This document shows, in pieces, positions 10,724 through 20,555 of a stretch of 64,000 bases of DNA (positions are counted from its first letter, which is position 1; the number at the start of each line of letters is the position of its first letter). A model generated the notes under the pieces. It made no database searches and was not told the DNA's origin. It saw nothing but the letters and a program-made list of their open reading frames with translations. Origin of the DNA: an uncultured Glaciecola sp. (GTDB taxonomy: Bacteria; Pseudomonadota; Gammaproteobacteria; Enterobacterales; Alteromonadaceae); contig NZ_CALJHY010000009.1 of NCBI RefSeq assembly GCF_937770335.1, positions 62,001 through 126,000 of the forward strand, given 5' to 3'. Both the position numbers and the translations under genes were made by a program.

Positions 10724-13700
10724 TCAGTCGTTAAATACTTCGCGCCAATGGATTGTTCGGTCGTTACCTCGATAAATACCAAAGGTGGCGACCGCTTCAG
10801 GGCTGTCATCATAAGCACCATCGTTGTCCCAATCATACTTAAACCAATCATAAGCATCATATAACACAACTATCTGACCTTGATTTCCAGCTCCTGGCGC
10901 TTTTAATTCAATTGTTTGCGTTTTACCGTTACTGAAGATACCAGCTCCGCCGAGCGCGCTCGTATGTGACGCATCTAAGCTAATATTGGTTAGGGATACT
11001 CTATCGGCATCGTAACTAGCGCAACTTTCATCTGAGCTCACGATAAAGGCAGTGCCATCAAAATGTTCAATTTGCATCAGTTGAGGAAAGTTTGAGGTTT
11101 CAGGTCCAAAGCTATTCTCTAACAATAACCGGCCAAATCGTATATCAACGCCGCTTGGTGATGCCGCAACAGGGATGTCATCCACTAACACGTTTCGGTT
11201 TACCTGCACGTTATCAGTATCAATAATAGTCGCGATAGAAAAATCGATGTCTGATACAAATGGAGCCACCAATGCGTTGGCGGAACGCTGATAGAAAAAA
11301 TTATCAGCCGCTGACAGTTGATAGTGTAAGACACCTCTGGGTAGGGCATTACCACTAGATGTTGCGGTCATATTATATTGACTCAAGGTGCCGGTATTCA
11401 TATTCGCAGTCAACGGTAGTGGATTAGAATCAACTCCTTTCGCCATTTGGTCAAATGTCGGTGTGTTAACAATAATATCGGCATTAGTGAGCTTCATGTA
11501 ATCATTAAAATAGTTTTGTGTAGTCTCACCCTGACTATTACGGGCTGTAATTTCCATTACCGGATTGGTAAAATACGAAATTGCACCAATAGTATTTGTG
11601 GCTTCGTCCATTTGACCACTGTAGGCGGCTTTAGCAAACGCGGTTGTCACATTGCATGCCGCAAAAAAAGCACCATTGTCGGCGACCGTTTGCGTGAAGT
11701 ATTTAGGAATAAAACGGCCAATGTTTATCGCTGAAGCGGGCACAATGATATTAACGCTACCATAATTGCTGTCTTGTACGTCTAAGTTGAGCAAGCCTAC
11801 TTCTGAATATTGCGCTGCACTAAAAGTAGATACTCCAAAAGAAAATTCAGTAATAGTCACGTCTTCAAAATGATTCGTTTGTAGCACCCCGTTCAGCCCA
11901 TAGCGCAAATAGCCGTTTGTACCGTCTGGAGGGCCTATGCGTTTTAGTTTAAACTGCATTTGCCCAGGTGAATAATTAGTCGTAATTAAGCCAAGGCTGT
12001 TAAATGCAGTGACTATTAAATCAAAATTGTCACCTGCAGGGTGAGTAGGCGTTGCCGTGGCTGTTGCACCATCTAGCACAACGGTTCCTAACTTTGCACT
12101 GACAACGAATTTATCAGGCGCTACCCAAAAAGTATTACTACTAGCAGATAATGCCACGCCCCCCACTGAATAATCAGCATGTAAGCGAATTTTTCCAGCA
12201 TCGTGATAAATTGGTGTTGGTATTATTGCAATACTATGGGCACCAAAGTTTAATGTAGTCTTAGTAAAATTGGGAGATTTAGAAATATCAGTCCCATCGA
12301 TACTAAAGTTGAGACCGTCGGGACTAATTGGAGTGATATTTTCCTGTGATATAGCTATTTCTTTATCACCGGTAAATAAACCTTCACAGACACCATCACT
12401 ATTTTTAACTGCTTGCAGTCTAAGAGGAAAACTCTTCCCAGAAGTCTGATTTGTGATAGTTTCAGAAAAACTGGAGCGTGCATTTAAAAATCTAAATCCG
12501 GCATCAGTAAAGACTAATTCGCAACTAGACGAATTCCCATTGGCACAAATAACCGGCTTATCGGTTGTTCTCGATATATTTTGCAGTGATAAAAAAACTG
12601 ACTCGGCAAGTGTATATGGAATGCTGGCAGTGCCGGAACCATTGAACATAATACCATCGGTGACAGAATTAGAGCCCATTGCCTTGACATCTAGTCTGAC
12701 AGTTTCATTACTTAACGTACAAGAACCGTCATAGGCATTAGTACAAGCGTTAATAGTAACTTTTTCTGCCGCACAGGTCAGGCCCTGACCATCATGGATT
12801 ATTTGATAATGATTGATTAGTGAGGGAGCAGCGCACTGTCCAAAGTCTACCTTACCGTTGATAGCACCGTCACGCAGAATTTCATAACCTTCAGGCGCCG
12901 CATTTGTACGGATATTATTTGCAATAGATATTTCTAGGTAGTCGCTGCCGTTACGTTCGAAAAATATCGACACAATGTCAAAGACAGAGTCTTGGCTTAA
13001 GGTAAAAGAGCCACCTGTATTAGTATTGCTCGTAGTACCTTCAAACCTCAGTTCATTACTTCCACCCGAGCCGGAAGCCCCAAATTTATCGAATAAAACC
13101 GTATCACCTGACAGCGTATTCATCACAAAACTAAAACCGTCATCACTCTCAACAAAAATGGTGTAATCGCCAGCGGGTAAGCTGAGTGTTCCTGAGGTAT
13201 GCACTAAAAAGTTTGAATCAGTTACGCCGGCCCCAACACCCGGATAAGATAAAGTGCCTGTAAAGTCGTGACCTAAGCCACCGAAGTCTATGCGATCAAC
13301 TGAGCTTGAACCAGTTGCGGCAACATTATATGCGCCATTATCGATTGAACCAGACGCAGGTGAACCCGCAGCTAGCCATGCAGAATGGATGGCTAGCGCT
13401 TCCGTTGTGGTATCAATCTGATTGTCTCTACCACGACTGTCAATTTTAATGCCAACAGCATTCAGGATACCTGTATCACAGGAATTATCACACGGGTTTT
13501 CATCACGTGTGCTTCCATCATAATTATTGTTAGCTAATTCATTTTGGTAAATACTGCGAATTTGACTGGCAGAAAGTCTGCCATCAAACAGTTTAAATTC
13601 ATTTAACCTGCCCACAAAGTTTTGCTCGGTGCTAAAACCACCTCCGAATTTATCTTGTTCTTGTCCTATAATTACCGCATTAGCATTAATTACTGATAAG

Positions 13701-15064
13701 GCCCCTTCACCTAAACCGTCATCACACGCTTGCTTTGCGCTATCAATAAATAAACAAGCATTCATACCTACTCGTGTAATCACTAAATAATGCCAAGAGT
13801 TATTATCAAAATTAATGTTAGTATTTAAAGTAAGACCTTTATTCCCCACTTTAACGTGTACTTGATTGGAGCCGACTAAATAAATTTCTAACTCATCATC
13901 ATCAGCGTTATCTCCAAGTGCATGAAATATTTCCTGTTGTGATTTAGCTACTGCCGTTTTAAACCAAACCGAAACTGAAAAATCATCTAAGCCATCGACA
14001 GCACCGCTGGGTATATAAACCCAATCATCGTTGCCGTCAGCGCTTAAATTAAGTGATTTATTGATTACTGCTTCGTTGATAGGGTTTGGCACTCCATTGC
14101 TGCCGCCATTATACCTGCCGGACTGATCAATCACTTCATTCGCGACTCCTTCGTACGCGCATTCATCAAAACGGTAATCTACTGTTACAACTGGCGTTGG
14201 CGTTGGGTTGCTCACAGAGCAAAAATCGTTAAAGTTAGCTGTATCGATACTATCGGGCGCATAGGTAATAGCTGCTTTGTACTTTAATTTAACCTCGTCT
14301 GCATTTATTGCTCCTTCAAAAACGCTTTCATTTTGAAGTTCAACTTTTTTGTTACCATAGATAAACCCGTTAAAACTGGCTTTATATTTAAATCTAACAT
14401 CCTCATATGCAATCAATACCAACTGATCTGGTGTCCCACCACCGTTAAAAGAGACCTCGTTTTGAACAAACTCAGGTGCATCTTTACCTTTATTATTAAT
14501 TATTAACGTCACTTTATCGTTTTCATTAATCACGATCTTAGTTTTGTAGCCAATTTCAAAAGTTTCAATCCAATAAACCCCCTCATCGAAGGTGATTATT
14601 GTCTCTTCGACTGATGTTAAATTTTTAATAAAAGTAACTTGGTCGCTTGCCGTAGTTTTCGTGAAGTGCAATTTAGCCTGGTACTTTACTAGAATATTCT
14701 GATAAGAACCTTGAGGTAAACTGAGTGTTTTTCTATCGTCGACAGTCTTGTTGACCTTTGAGTTGGATATCATAAATTTTGGTAATGATAATGCTTCAGC
14801 TCTGTTTTTTGAGTCTTGGCATTTTTGCGATATACAGCTAGGATTATCGTCAGTTGTTTCATCTGACTCAACTTGAATATCGACACTACCATTTGTGCCA
14901 TAGAGATCGACTAACTGCTCAAATTCAGCTTTGCCTTTGTTTGAGGAGGATGACAATACCGTTGGGAAAACATCTAGGCAACTCGCTGCTATTGAATTTG
15001 CTGAGGCCACAAACAGCAAACTCATACCGATTACTTTTAGACTTTGTAAGCTCCTATTCGTCAT
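10724..15064 (-). CDS. mshQ: MshQ-like large MSHA-associated adhesin (LamG, PA14, DUF6701)
   Basis: A protein of about 1446 residues ending the MSHA operon. In order: a Sec signal peptide (about 1-28, cut near SIAAS), a beta-rich region (about 115-275), a LamG/concanavalin-like domain (about 295-510, starting VDYRFDEC), a PA14-like domain (about 540-735, with ESDDGFSFVM), and a long C-terminal DUF6701/MshQ region with many cysteines. LamG and PA14 domains bind glycans in other proteins, so an extracellular pilus-associated adhesin is the likely role; this is inference. Of two close ATGs, 15064 is preferred because AAAGGA lies nine bases before it, while the ATG at 15073 lies inside that ribosome site. 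Confidence 0.85.
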   Translation of the reverse strand: MTNRSLQSLKVIGMSLLFVASANSIAASCLDVFPTVLSSSSNKGKAEFEQLVDLYGTNGSVDIQVESDETTDDNPSCISQKCQDSKNRAEALSLPKFMISNSKVNKTVDDRKTLSLPQGSYQNILVKYQAKLHFTKTTASDQVTFIKNLTSVEETIITFDEGVYWIETFEIGYKTKIVINENDKVTLIINNKGKDAPEFVQNEVSFNGGGTPDQLVLIAYEDVRFKYKASFNGFIYGNKKVELQNESVFEGAINADEVKLKYKAAITYAPDSIDTANFNDFCSVSNPTPTPVVTVDYRFDECAYEGVANEVIDQSGRYNGGSNGVPNPINEAVINKSLNLSADGNDDWVYIPSGAVDGLDDFSVSVWFKTAVAKSQQEIFHALGDNADDDELEIYLVGSNQVHVKVGNKGLTLNTNINFDNNSWHYLVITRVGMNACLFIDSAKQACDDGLGEGALSVINANAVIIGQEQDKFGGGFSTEQNFVGRLNEFKLFDGRLSASQIRSIYQNELANNNYDGSTRDENPCDNSCDTGILNAVGIKIDSRGRDNQIDTTTEALAIHSAWLAAGSPASGSIDNGAYNVAATGSSSVDRIDFGGLGHDFTGTLSYPGVGAGVTDSNFLVHTSGTLSLPAGDYTIFVESDDGFSFVMNTLSGDTVLFDKFGASGSGGSNELRFEGTTSNTNTGGSFTLSQDSVFDIVSIFFERNGSDYLEISIANNIRTNAAPEGYEILRDGAINGKVDFGQCAAPSLINHYQIIHDGQGLTCAAEKVTINACTNAYDGSCTLSNETVRLDVKAMGSNSVTDGIMFNGSGTASIPYTLAESVFLSLQNISRTTDKPVICANGNSSSCELVFTDAGFRFLNARSSFSETITNQTSGKSFPLRLQAVKNSDGVCEGLFTGDKEIAISQENITPISPDGLNFSIDGTDISKSPNFTKTTLNFGAHSIAIIPTPIYHDAGKIRLHADYSVGGVALSASSNTFWVAPDKFVVSAKLGTVVLDGATATATPTHPAGDNFDLIVTAFNSLGLITTNYSPGQMQFKLKRIGPPDGTNGYLRYGLNGVLQTNHFEDVTITEFSFGVSTFSAAQYSEVGLLNLDVQDSNYGSVNIIVPASAINIGRFIPKYFTQTVADNGAFFAACNVTTAFAKAAYSGQMDEATNTIGAISYFTNPVMEITARNSQGETTQNYFNDYMKLTNADIIVNTPTFDQMAKGVDSNPLPLTANMNTGTLSQYNMTATSSGNALPRGVLHYQLSAADNFFYQRSANALVAPFVSDIDFSIATIIDTDNVQVNRNVLVDDIPVAASPSGVDIRFGRLLLENSFGPETSNFPQLMQIEHFDGTAFIVSSDESCASYDADRVSLTNISLDASHTSALGGAGIFSNGKTQTIELKAPGAGNQGQIVVLYDAYDWFKYDWDNDGAYDDSPEAVATFGIYRGNDRTIHWREVFND

Positions 15065-15076
15065 ACTTTGCATCCT

Positions 15077-15577
15077 TTAATTCTCTTGCATGGCGTCCAC
15101 TGACAATGTGCGATTCACAACAATGTCATTAAATCCGCAGCTTCCCGTGCTTGAAAATCGATAGTGACGATAATTCTCACCCTTAAAATTGATATCTTCA
15201 GTTATACATCGTGCAGTAAAATCACATGCCTGAAATCCAGTAATTGAGCTAAAGCTTGTTGGGCTAGAAATAACTTGATTACATTGTTGTGGGCCTGTAC
15301 CTAACGGAAATGCCGTCATTGCTAACTCTTGTATACCTGCTCTTGCTGCATTTTTGGCACGCACACCATACACTTCATATAACACTGAATTTGACGAAGT
15401 ACTGACCATATTAATTAGCGTTCCGGCTAAAAGTGCCAAAACAATAATGGCGAATAACGCCATGACGATCATGCTACCACTTTGTTTCACGGGCCATCTA
15501 TGGCTTTGTTTTCTAGAAACAAGTAATCGCTTGGTGTGTGTTTTTTTGACACTTTTACTAAGGGACATTGGGAACAT
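15077..15577 (-). CDS. mshP: MSHA biogenesis protein MshP
   Basis: A 166-residue protein with a single N-terminal hydrophobic segment (SGSMIVMALFAIIVLALLAG, about 34-53) like a PilX-type minor pseudopilin; the mature domain carries several cysteines. It lies between mshO and mshQ, as in known MSHA loci. The ATG at 15577 is chosen because AGGAGA ends about five bases before it. The start overlaps the end of mshO by 20 bases. The N-terminus lacks the classical GFTLIE, as is usual for MshP. Confidence 0.85.
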   Translation of the reverse strand: MFPMSLSKSVKKTHTKRLLVSRKQSHRWPVKQSGSMIVMALFAIIVLALLAGTLINMVSTSSNSVLYEVYGVRAKNAARAGIQELAMTAFPLGTGPQQCNQVISSPTSFSSITGFQACDFTARCITEDINFKGENYRHYRFSSTGSCGFNDIVVNRTLSVDAMQEN

Positions 15578-16430
15578 GTATCTCCTGTGTAAAAATTATA
15601 TTTTCGCCCTCTCGGGTAAAAATCAGCTGTGTTTGTGTATAAGCATTTCGACGTAAAGAAGCGTCAACAATTCGGAATGGATTTGTACTATTCGACTCAC
15701 TTGAATCGGGGTCTGCGCTGAGTTTATTGGCTAGGTTTTCTGCCATCAACACACCACCGCTGACAAAAGTTGTTTGTGTTTCAGAAATCGTTGACTCATG
15801 GCGATAAATTGCATTATTCCTCACGCAATAACTGGTCGCCGAATTGGCAATATAAACCCGTCTTGCTGGGCTGCCTTCAGAAAATGCCCCATCGAGTGTG
15901 AGTTGGATTACGCCATCAGCATCATCTTTGGTTGCACAATCGCCGTCACCGTCATCGCTGCAAGCTGCAATGACCCGTCGTTGATTGCTTGTATTTGAAT
16001 AAATATTATCTGAGTCTACAGGATAAACTAATGCATAATCGCTTCCGGCAGCGGGCGTGAACACATCACCATCTATGTCTTGCATTACTATAATATCGAT
16101 TTCACGCTCATTCGTCGGGATCACGGGTAAGGTTAAGTAAAACGAGCTCCACCTGATCGGTACAAACTCTAAGCAATGAACACCTGCATTCCCCGCAAGG
16201 CGCAATGAATTTGGTAGGGCAGCAGAAATCTCACGATTGATTCGTTCAACCGCAAAGCTACCCTCTCGCAATAAACGTTCGCGCTCGCTAGCATCGATAA
16301 AAATTTGGGTCGATGAACTAATAAAACCTGTAATGCCGACCGAAACAATCGATAACACAATCAAAGTCACGACCAGTTCAATTAATGTAAAGCCTCGGTT
16401 ACTGGTTGGGTTCAGCCGTGCGCTACGCAT
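15558..16430 (-). CDS. mshO: MSHA minor pilin MshO
   Basis: A 290-residue type IV prepilin-like protein. The prepilin peptidase site is clear: Gly14 before FTLIELVVTL, with the conserved Glu at +5 and a hydrophobic helix. It matches the PilW-like MshO position, fourth pilin gene of the locus. Start ATG overlaps the mshD stop by one base (TAATG) with AAGGG upstream. Likely part of the pilus tip or initiation complex; that role is inferred from PilW-type minor pilins. Confidence 0.9.
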   Translation of the reverse strand: MRSARLNPTSNRGFTLIELVVTLIVLSIVSVGITGFISSSTQIFIDASERERLLREGSFAVERINREISAALPNSLRLAGNAGVHCLEFVPIRWSSFYLTLPVIPTNEREIDIIVMQDIDGDVFTPAAGSDYALVYPVDSDNIYSNTSNQRRVIAACSDDGDGDCATKDDADGVIQLTLDGAFSEGSPARRVYIANSATSYCVRNNAIYRHESTISETQTTFVSGGVLMAENLANKLSADPDSSESNSTNPFRIVDASLRRNAYTQTQLIFTREGENIIFTQEIHVPNVP

Positions 16431-17065
16431 TAATAATTACCCTTCATACTTGCCATTATAATACTTTCACCGCCGGGCGTTATAATAGTGACCAATATTA
16501 GTTTCTTGTTTGCAACTAATGTGCCTGTATCTAAATTGCCGTCTTGATCCAAGTCATCATCATTAATACCGTCGACATTTTGATCATAAAACACCGTAAT
16601 TTGAGCAGTGAAGCCGGCATAAATATTGACGCCGTCAATGTTTGTAGTTGAACCCAGTGAATTTAAAATATTTTGACCTGTAATATCTAGGCCGTGGTAG
16701 TCATCGACATCATTGAAAGAGCTTCGATTTTCAGAGTTATCAGGCCCAAGATCACTGCTGTTGGTACAAGGAACGTCGGGTTCATTACAACGCAGCATAC
16801 CCCCTACCCGATTCGAATTTTGATCGAAGGATTTGGCTAGAATTTCATTACTTAATGATTGCCCTAGTGATGCTGCTCGAACTTGCCAAATAGGGTCAAT
16901 ACCTTTTTTGACTTGCGGTTGTAAAACATTAACGACCAGCACCGTAGCGATTGCAAAAATCACAATGCCAACAATGAGTTCAATTAATGTAAAACCACGC
17001 TGAGTCCTTACAAATCGAATCGGTTGGGGGGTATGCTGCGTTTGATTAAGTAGCTTAACATACAT
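16430..17065 (-). CDS. mshD: MSHA minor pilin MshD
   Basis: A 211-residue prepilin with cleavage motif RGFTLIELIVGIVIFAIA near residues 24-41. The position after mshC and before mshO matches V. cholerae and Shewanella loci. The ATG lies inside the last codons of mshC (11-base overlap) and GAGGG precedes it by about eight bases. The mature region is rich in Asp/Asn. Function as a minor pilin is inferred from homology and context. Confidence 0.9.
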   Translation of the reverse strand: MYVKLLNQTQHTPQPIRFVRTQRGFTLIELIVGIVIFAIATVLVVNVLQPQVKKGIDPIWQVRAASLGQSLSNEILAKSFDQNSNRVGGMLRCNEPDVPCTNSSDLGPDNSENRSSFNDVDDYHGLDITGQNILNSLGSTTNIDGVNIYAGFTAQITVFYDQNVDGINDDDLDQDGNLDTGTLVANKKLILVTIITPGGESIIMASMKGNY

Positions 17066-17612
17066 GAATGAAGCCCTCGGACTCGATACACACAGGTGCA
17101 GTAGTCACACCGGTGAAAGTCACGGTGCAACCAGCACTGCAATTCGAGATTGCAGTTTTCGGCGCCCCGAACGAATCGAAATCGATAGCACCAACAATTG
17201 TCGAACCATCGACAGCCGTCATTGAAACACTTGCTTCTATAATCTCAGTCGCCGAGGTCCTCAAATATGCTGGGGAGTTATAATCAATGGAACTTACACA
17301 AGTACCCGATTCATTGCCCGATGCATAATTACTTGAAGCAGGACCAAAAGCAATTTCAGTGTTGGTATTAACAAAGCTGATTCGATGACAAAACAAAGGA
17401 CGAGAATCCTGCATTGCTCTAATTTGCATGTTGCGCAATACGGATACAAGTCGGTTTTGATAAGTATATTCGGAGTAACCACTTGCGCCGCTGAATTTGG
17501 GTACAGCGAATACGGCTAAAATACCGATAATGACCATCACAACAATGAGCTCAAGGAGGGTAAACCCGCCTTGAGCTTTTTGTTGTTTAGGTAACGATCG
17601 TTGCCATAACAT
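17055..17612 (-). CDS. mshC: MSHA minor pilin MshC
   Basis: A 185-residue prepilin; the peptidase motif GGFTLLELIVVMVIIGILAV begins near residue 15. Several cysteines in the C-terminal third (SNCSAGC, APVC, HVC) could form disulfides. It directly follows mshA. A GspH/FimT-like minor pilin role in priming pilus assembly is inferred. Confidence 0.9.
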   Translation of the reverse strand: MLWQRSLPKQQKAQGGFTLLELIVVMVIIGILAVFAVPKFSGASGYSEYTYQNRLVSVLRNMQIRAMQDSRPLFCHRISFVNTNTEIAFGPASSNYASGNESGTCVSSIDYNSPAYLRTSATEIIEASVSMTAVDGSTIVGAIDFDSFGAPKTAISNCSAGCTVTFTGVTTAPVCIESEGFIHVC

Positions 17613-17633
17613 TATAATCAGACAAGAGCTGCA

Positions 17634-18122
17634 CTAGCAGCCGGTATTAGCAGTGGTAATTGCAGGCACTGCAGTGGCCGTAGCGTTGGTGTATCCAATA
17701 TTACAATTCGCGATGGAACTAGCACTCCCCAAAGAAATAGTGAATGAAGTAGTCGCTGCGTCATCGGCAGTTCCACTTAATGTCACGGGGAAATCAGTAG
17801 CATCTAAATCCATGTAACTAGGAACTTCAACAACGGCATTCCGTGCAGCGGGGTAGCCAAATACAGTTTGGACTGTAGCGCCGTTTATAGTCACGCTAGA
17901 GGCAGCTAAGCCCTGCGTACCAGCAATCGCTGACTTGGCAAAAACCAACTGAGAAGCGCCTTGTAATGCGGCTTTCACGCCTTGAAGTGTGCTTACGCGC
18001 GCATCCTCTTGGATATCAATAAAACGCGGTGCCGCTGTTACCGCTAAGATACCTAATATGACGATAACGATAATTAGTTCGATTAATGTGAAGCCTTTCT
18101 GTTTGTTCATTTGGTTTTTCAT
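17634..18122 (-). CDS. mshA: MSHA major pilin MshA
   Basis: The major MSHA pilin, about 162 residues. A short basic leader (MKNQMNKQKG) precedes the classical FTLIELIIVIVILGILAV segment with Glu at +5, so MshA would be cut by the prepilin peptidase before Phe11. Two cysteines near the C-terminus can form the disulfide-bounded loop of type IVa pilins. The ATG at 18122 is chosen because GAAGGA lies seven bases upstream and it gives the short canonical leader; a longer frame to 18164 would add 14 residues. It is flanked by mshB and mshC. Confidence 0.94.
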   Translation of the reverse strand: MKNQMNKQKGFTLIELIIVIVILGILAVTAAPRFIDIQEDARVSTLQGVKAALQGASQLVFAKSAIAGTQGLAASSVTINGATVQTVFGYPAARNAVVEVPSYMDLDATDFPVTLSGTADDAATTSFTISLGSASSIANCNIGYTNATATAVPAITTANTGC

Positions 18123-18194
18123 AATAGTTCCTTCAAAATGGATGTTGCTGTTAAATTTAAACATTTATAATAATATGGAGTGACACCTGATCCC

Positions 18195-18800
18195 TTAGTT
18201 GTCACTAAACACAATCACCTGACCAATCCTTGGGTCATAAACAAAGCCATTACCAACACTTGTTGTAGTCGGCTCAGTTGTGTTGTTCTTTACGCTGCGG
18301 GTTAGGTAATAATGACAAACGTCGTTGCCTCCTGATCCCGCACTTTTATTCACATTAGTGAAATATCGAAAATCGGTTACTGCCTGCACACTCCAAGTTG
18401 ACGAAATCGTCGGTGCGCTTTGCATAATTAAATTGAAAATGCTCTCGCAATCTAAACCCGTAATAGCGTCGTCCTCGGTGCTTGAATCATTATTTAGCTG
18501 CCCCGTTGGATAACCCGTATCACTATCGACACCAATCGAAATTCCCTCGATGGTGACAAAACTTAAGTTGTTGCCGTTATTGTCTTGCGGTCGAGCTTCA
18601 ATTTCCCATTGGGCGCGAACAAGGCCAACACTTGTCGCGAAACCACCGGCAACACCTTCAACTGTGGCATCTTCAGCGTCTTGGGGCACATCTAAGAAGC
18701 GCGGTATCGCTGTCGCTGCTAAAAGCCCTAAAATGACGACTACAATGACTAGCTCTATTAGCGTAAAGCCACGTTGTTTCATATTATTTACCGCTGCCAT
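18195..18800 (-). CDS. mshB: MSHA pilin-like protein MshB
   Basis: A 201-residue prepilin with motif RGFTLIELVIVVVILGLLAA at residues 10-29 and the PRFLDV segment shared with MshA. AAAGGA lies seven to eight bases before the ATG. Adjacent and related to mshA, larger and more acidic. Likely a minor pilin; exact role not shown here. Confidence 0.9.
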   Translation of the reverse strand: MAAVNNMKQRGFTLIELVIVVVILGLLAATAIPRFLDVPQDAEDATVEGVAGGFATSVGLVRAQWEIEARPQDNNGNNLSFVTIEGISIGVDSDTGYPTGQLNNDSSTEDDAITGLDCESIFNLIMQSAPTISSTWSVQAVTDFRYFTNVNKSAGSGGNDVCHYYLTRSVKNNTTEPTTTSVGNGFVYDPRIGQVIVFSDN

Positions 18801-18831
18801 GATATTTTCCTTTACTTTATTCAGTTGTCAT

Positions 18832-19329
18832 TTAAAACAGGTTTCCTGTTCCAAGATAATATTCAAACTTTTGACCTTTGCGACTATAACGACATGTATC
18901 GACTGATTTCCCAAAGTCATGAATGATCTGTTTGGATATAAATTCGACTTTTATGCCTAACTGTTTCTCAACATCGACATCAAACTCTAACCCACTTACC
19001 TCAGCTACGTCTGCGCTTGCAAATACATGTAACAGGGCACTGCAAGCATCTTTTGATTGTGCTAAATCAGGCCACCCTTTCTTGTTTATCTCAAAGCGAT
19101 CAGTCCGCTCAGCGCGAGCTGTTTCATAAACAATCGAATGAGGTCGACCTTCGAACTCCCACTGCCAATGCATTTGTACTAGGCCTTTCTGCATCAACCC
19201 TTTTACATTCTCAAAACCTACTTTTTCCCATGCATCGTTGTTGTCGCTTAAAAGACGTTGGTATAAGCCAGTCGCAATCAACATAATTACGATAAATACG
19301 CAGACGAATCTAAATAACTTGCTAGACAT
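18832..19329 (-). CDS. mshF: MSHA biogenesis protein MshF
   Basis: A 165-residue protein with one N-terminal membrane segment (about residues 6-24) and a soluble domain; family role unknown beyond MSHA loci. The start is set at the ATG 19329-19327, whose A is the last base of the mshG stop codon (TAATG), giving MSSKLFRFV. An upstream in-frame start at 19362 would lie inside mshG and add 11 polar residues before the membrane segment. Call rests mainly on position between mshG and mshB. Confidence 0.8.
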   Translation of the reverse strand: MSSKLFRFVCVFIVIMLIATGLYQRLLSDNNDAWEKVGFENVKGLMQKGLVQMHWQWEFEGRPHSIVYETARAERTDRFEINKKGWPDLAQSKDACSALLHVFASADVAEVSGLEFDVDVEKQLGIKVEFISKQIIHDFGKSVDTCRYSRKGQKFEYYLGTGNLF

Positions 19330-20555
19330 TATTTGCCTTGCACCACGCTCATCATGTCCCACATTGGTGTAAATATGCCAAGGGCTAATACAAGAACCAT
19401 CCCCGCCACAATAGCTATCAAGATTGGCTCTATTTTTGAGGTTAGACTCTGCAAGTCATATTCAACCTCGCGCTCATAAAATTCAGCGACTTCCTTCAAC
19501 AGCTCATCAACACGACCCGTTTCTTCTCCCACATTAATCATCTGCATAACCAATGGTGTAAACAAACCGCTGGCCAACGCCACCCTAGATAAGTTTTCAC
19601 CTTTTTCGATGCGCTCGCGCATCTTAATGATAGCTGTACTCATGTAAGTATTGCTGACTGCATCAGACACTAGATTCAATGCTGTCGTTAATGGCACCCC
19701 CGCTCTTAACATCATAGAAAAGCTGCGAGCAAAACGACCTAACAACGACCGTTCTATAATTGTTCCCACCAACGGAACTTGTAGTTGAAATCTATCCCAT
19801 TTATAGCGCCCTTGTTTAGTATTAAGATAATGCGATGTTATGAAAAAACATACGATACTAAGGATAATTAGGACCCACCACTTAGTGACAAAAAAGTTAG
19901 ACATCCCTATTAAAAACAAGGTCATACCAGGTAGTTCCGCATCAAATTTCTCGAACATACCTGCAAACACGGGAATGACAAAAATATTCATCACAATGAG
20001 GGCTGCGACCAAGGCAAATACGACAAACATGGGATAACGTGTTGCCGCTTTTATTTGCTTACGCGTTTCTTGCTCTCTTTTCAGGTATTCAGCGAGTTGC
20101 ATAAAAGCGTCATCTAAACGACCTGTATTTTCACCTACGTGGACAACGCTGACAAAAAGTTGAGTGAAAATTTTCGGATGTTGAGCAAATGCAGAAGACA
20201 AATTTCGGCCACGTTCTAATTGGTCGATAACATCGTTCAGTGCGTGGCCCATGCGTTTTGAGTTTGTATTAGCCAATCCAGCAATTGCGCGAATAATAGG
20301 TATGCCAGCCTTTGTCAATGAATACATTTGACGCGCAAAGATGACTAAATCATCAATACTGACTTGTGGAACAAGAAACCCGATATCACTGGACTCTTGT
20401 TTTTTAATCGACTTCGACGACAACGCCGTAATATCAACAGGAGTAATTTTTCTTGTCATCAACATCTTGGCAGCGGTCGCAGCGTCATTCGCTTCGATCG
20501 TTCCGTCAACAAGCACACCATTTGACTCGCGGCCTTTGTAAGCAAATGAGGCCAC
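19329..20555 (-). CDS. mshG: MSHA inner-membrane platform protein MshG (GspF/PilC family)
   Basis: A 408-residue type II secretion/type IV pilus platform protein. It has two repeated GspF domains with three membrane helices and the family signatures QLERGRNLSSAF and IEKGENLSRVAL in equivalent positions. It sits in the inner membrane and transmits motor force from MshE. The start is GTG (20555-20553), sharing one base with the mshE TAG stop (TAGTG). Confidence 0.95.
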   Translation of the reverse strand: MASFAYKGRESNGVLVDGTIEANDAATAAKMLMTRKITPVDITALSSKSIKKQESSDIGFLVPQVSIDDLVIFARQMYSLTKAGIPIIRAIAGLANTNSKRMGHALNDVIDQLERGRNLSSAFAQHPKIFTQLFVSVVHVGENTGRLDDAFMQLAEYLKREQETRKQIKAATRYPMFVVFALVAALIVMNIFVIPVFAGMFEKFDAELPGMTLFLIGMSNFFVTKWWVLIILSIVCFFITSHYLNTKQGRYKWDRFQLQVPLVGTIIERSLLGRFARSFSMMLRAGVPLTTALNLVSDAVSNTYMSTAIIKMRERIEKGENLSRVALASGLFTPLVMQMINVGEETGRVDELLKEVAEFYEREVEYDLQSLTSKIEPILIAIVAGMVLVLALGIFTPMWDMMSVVQGK

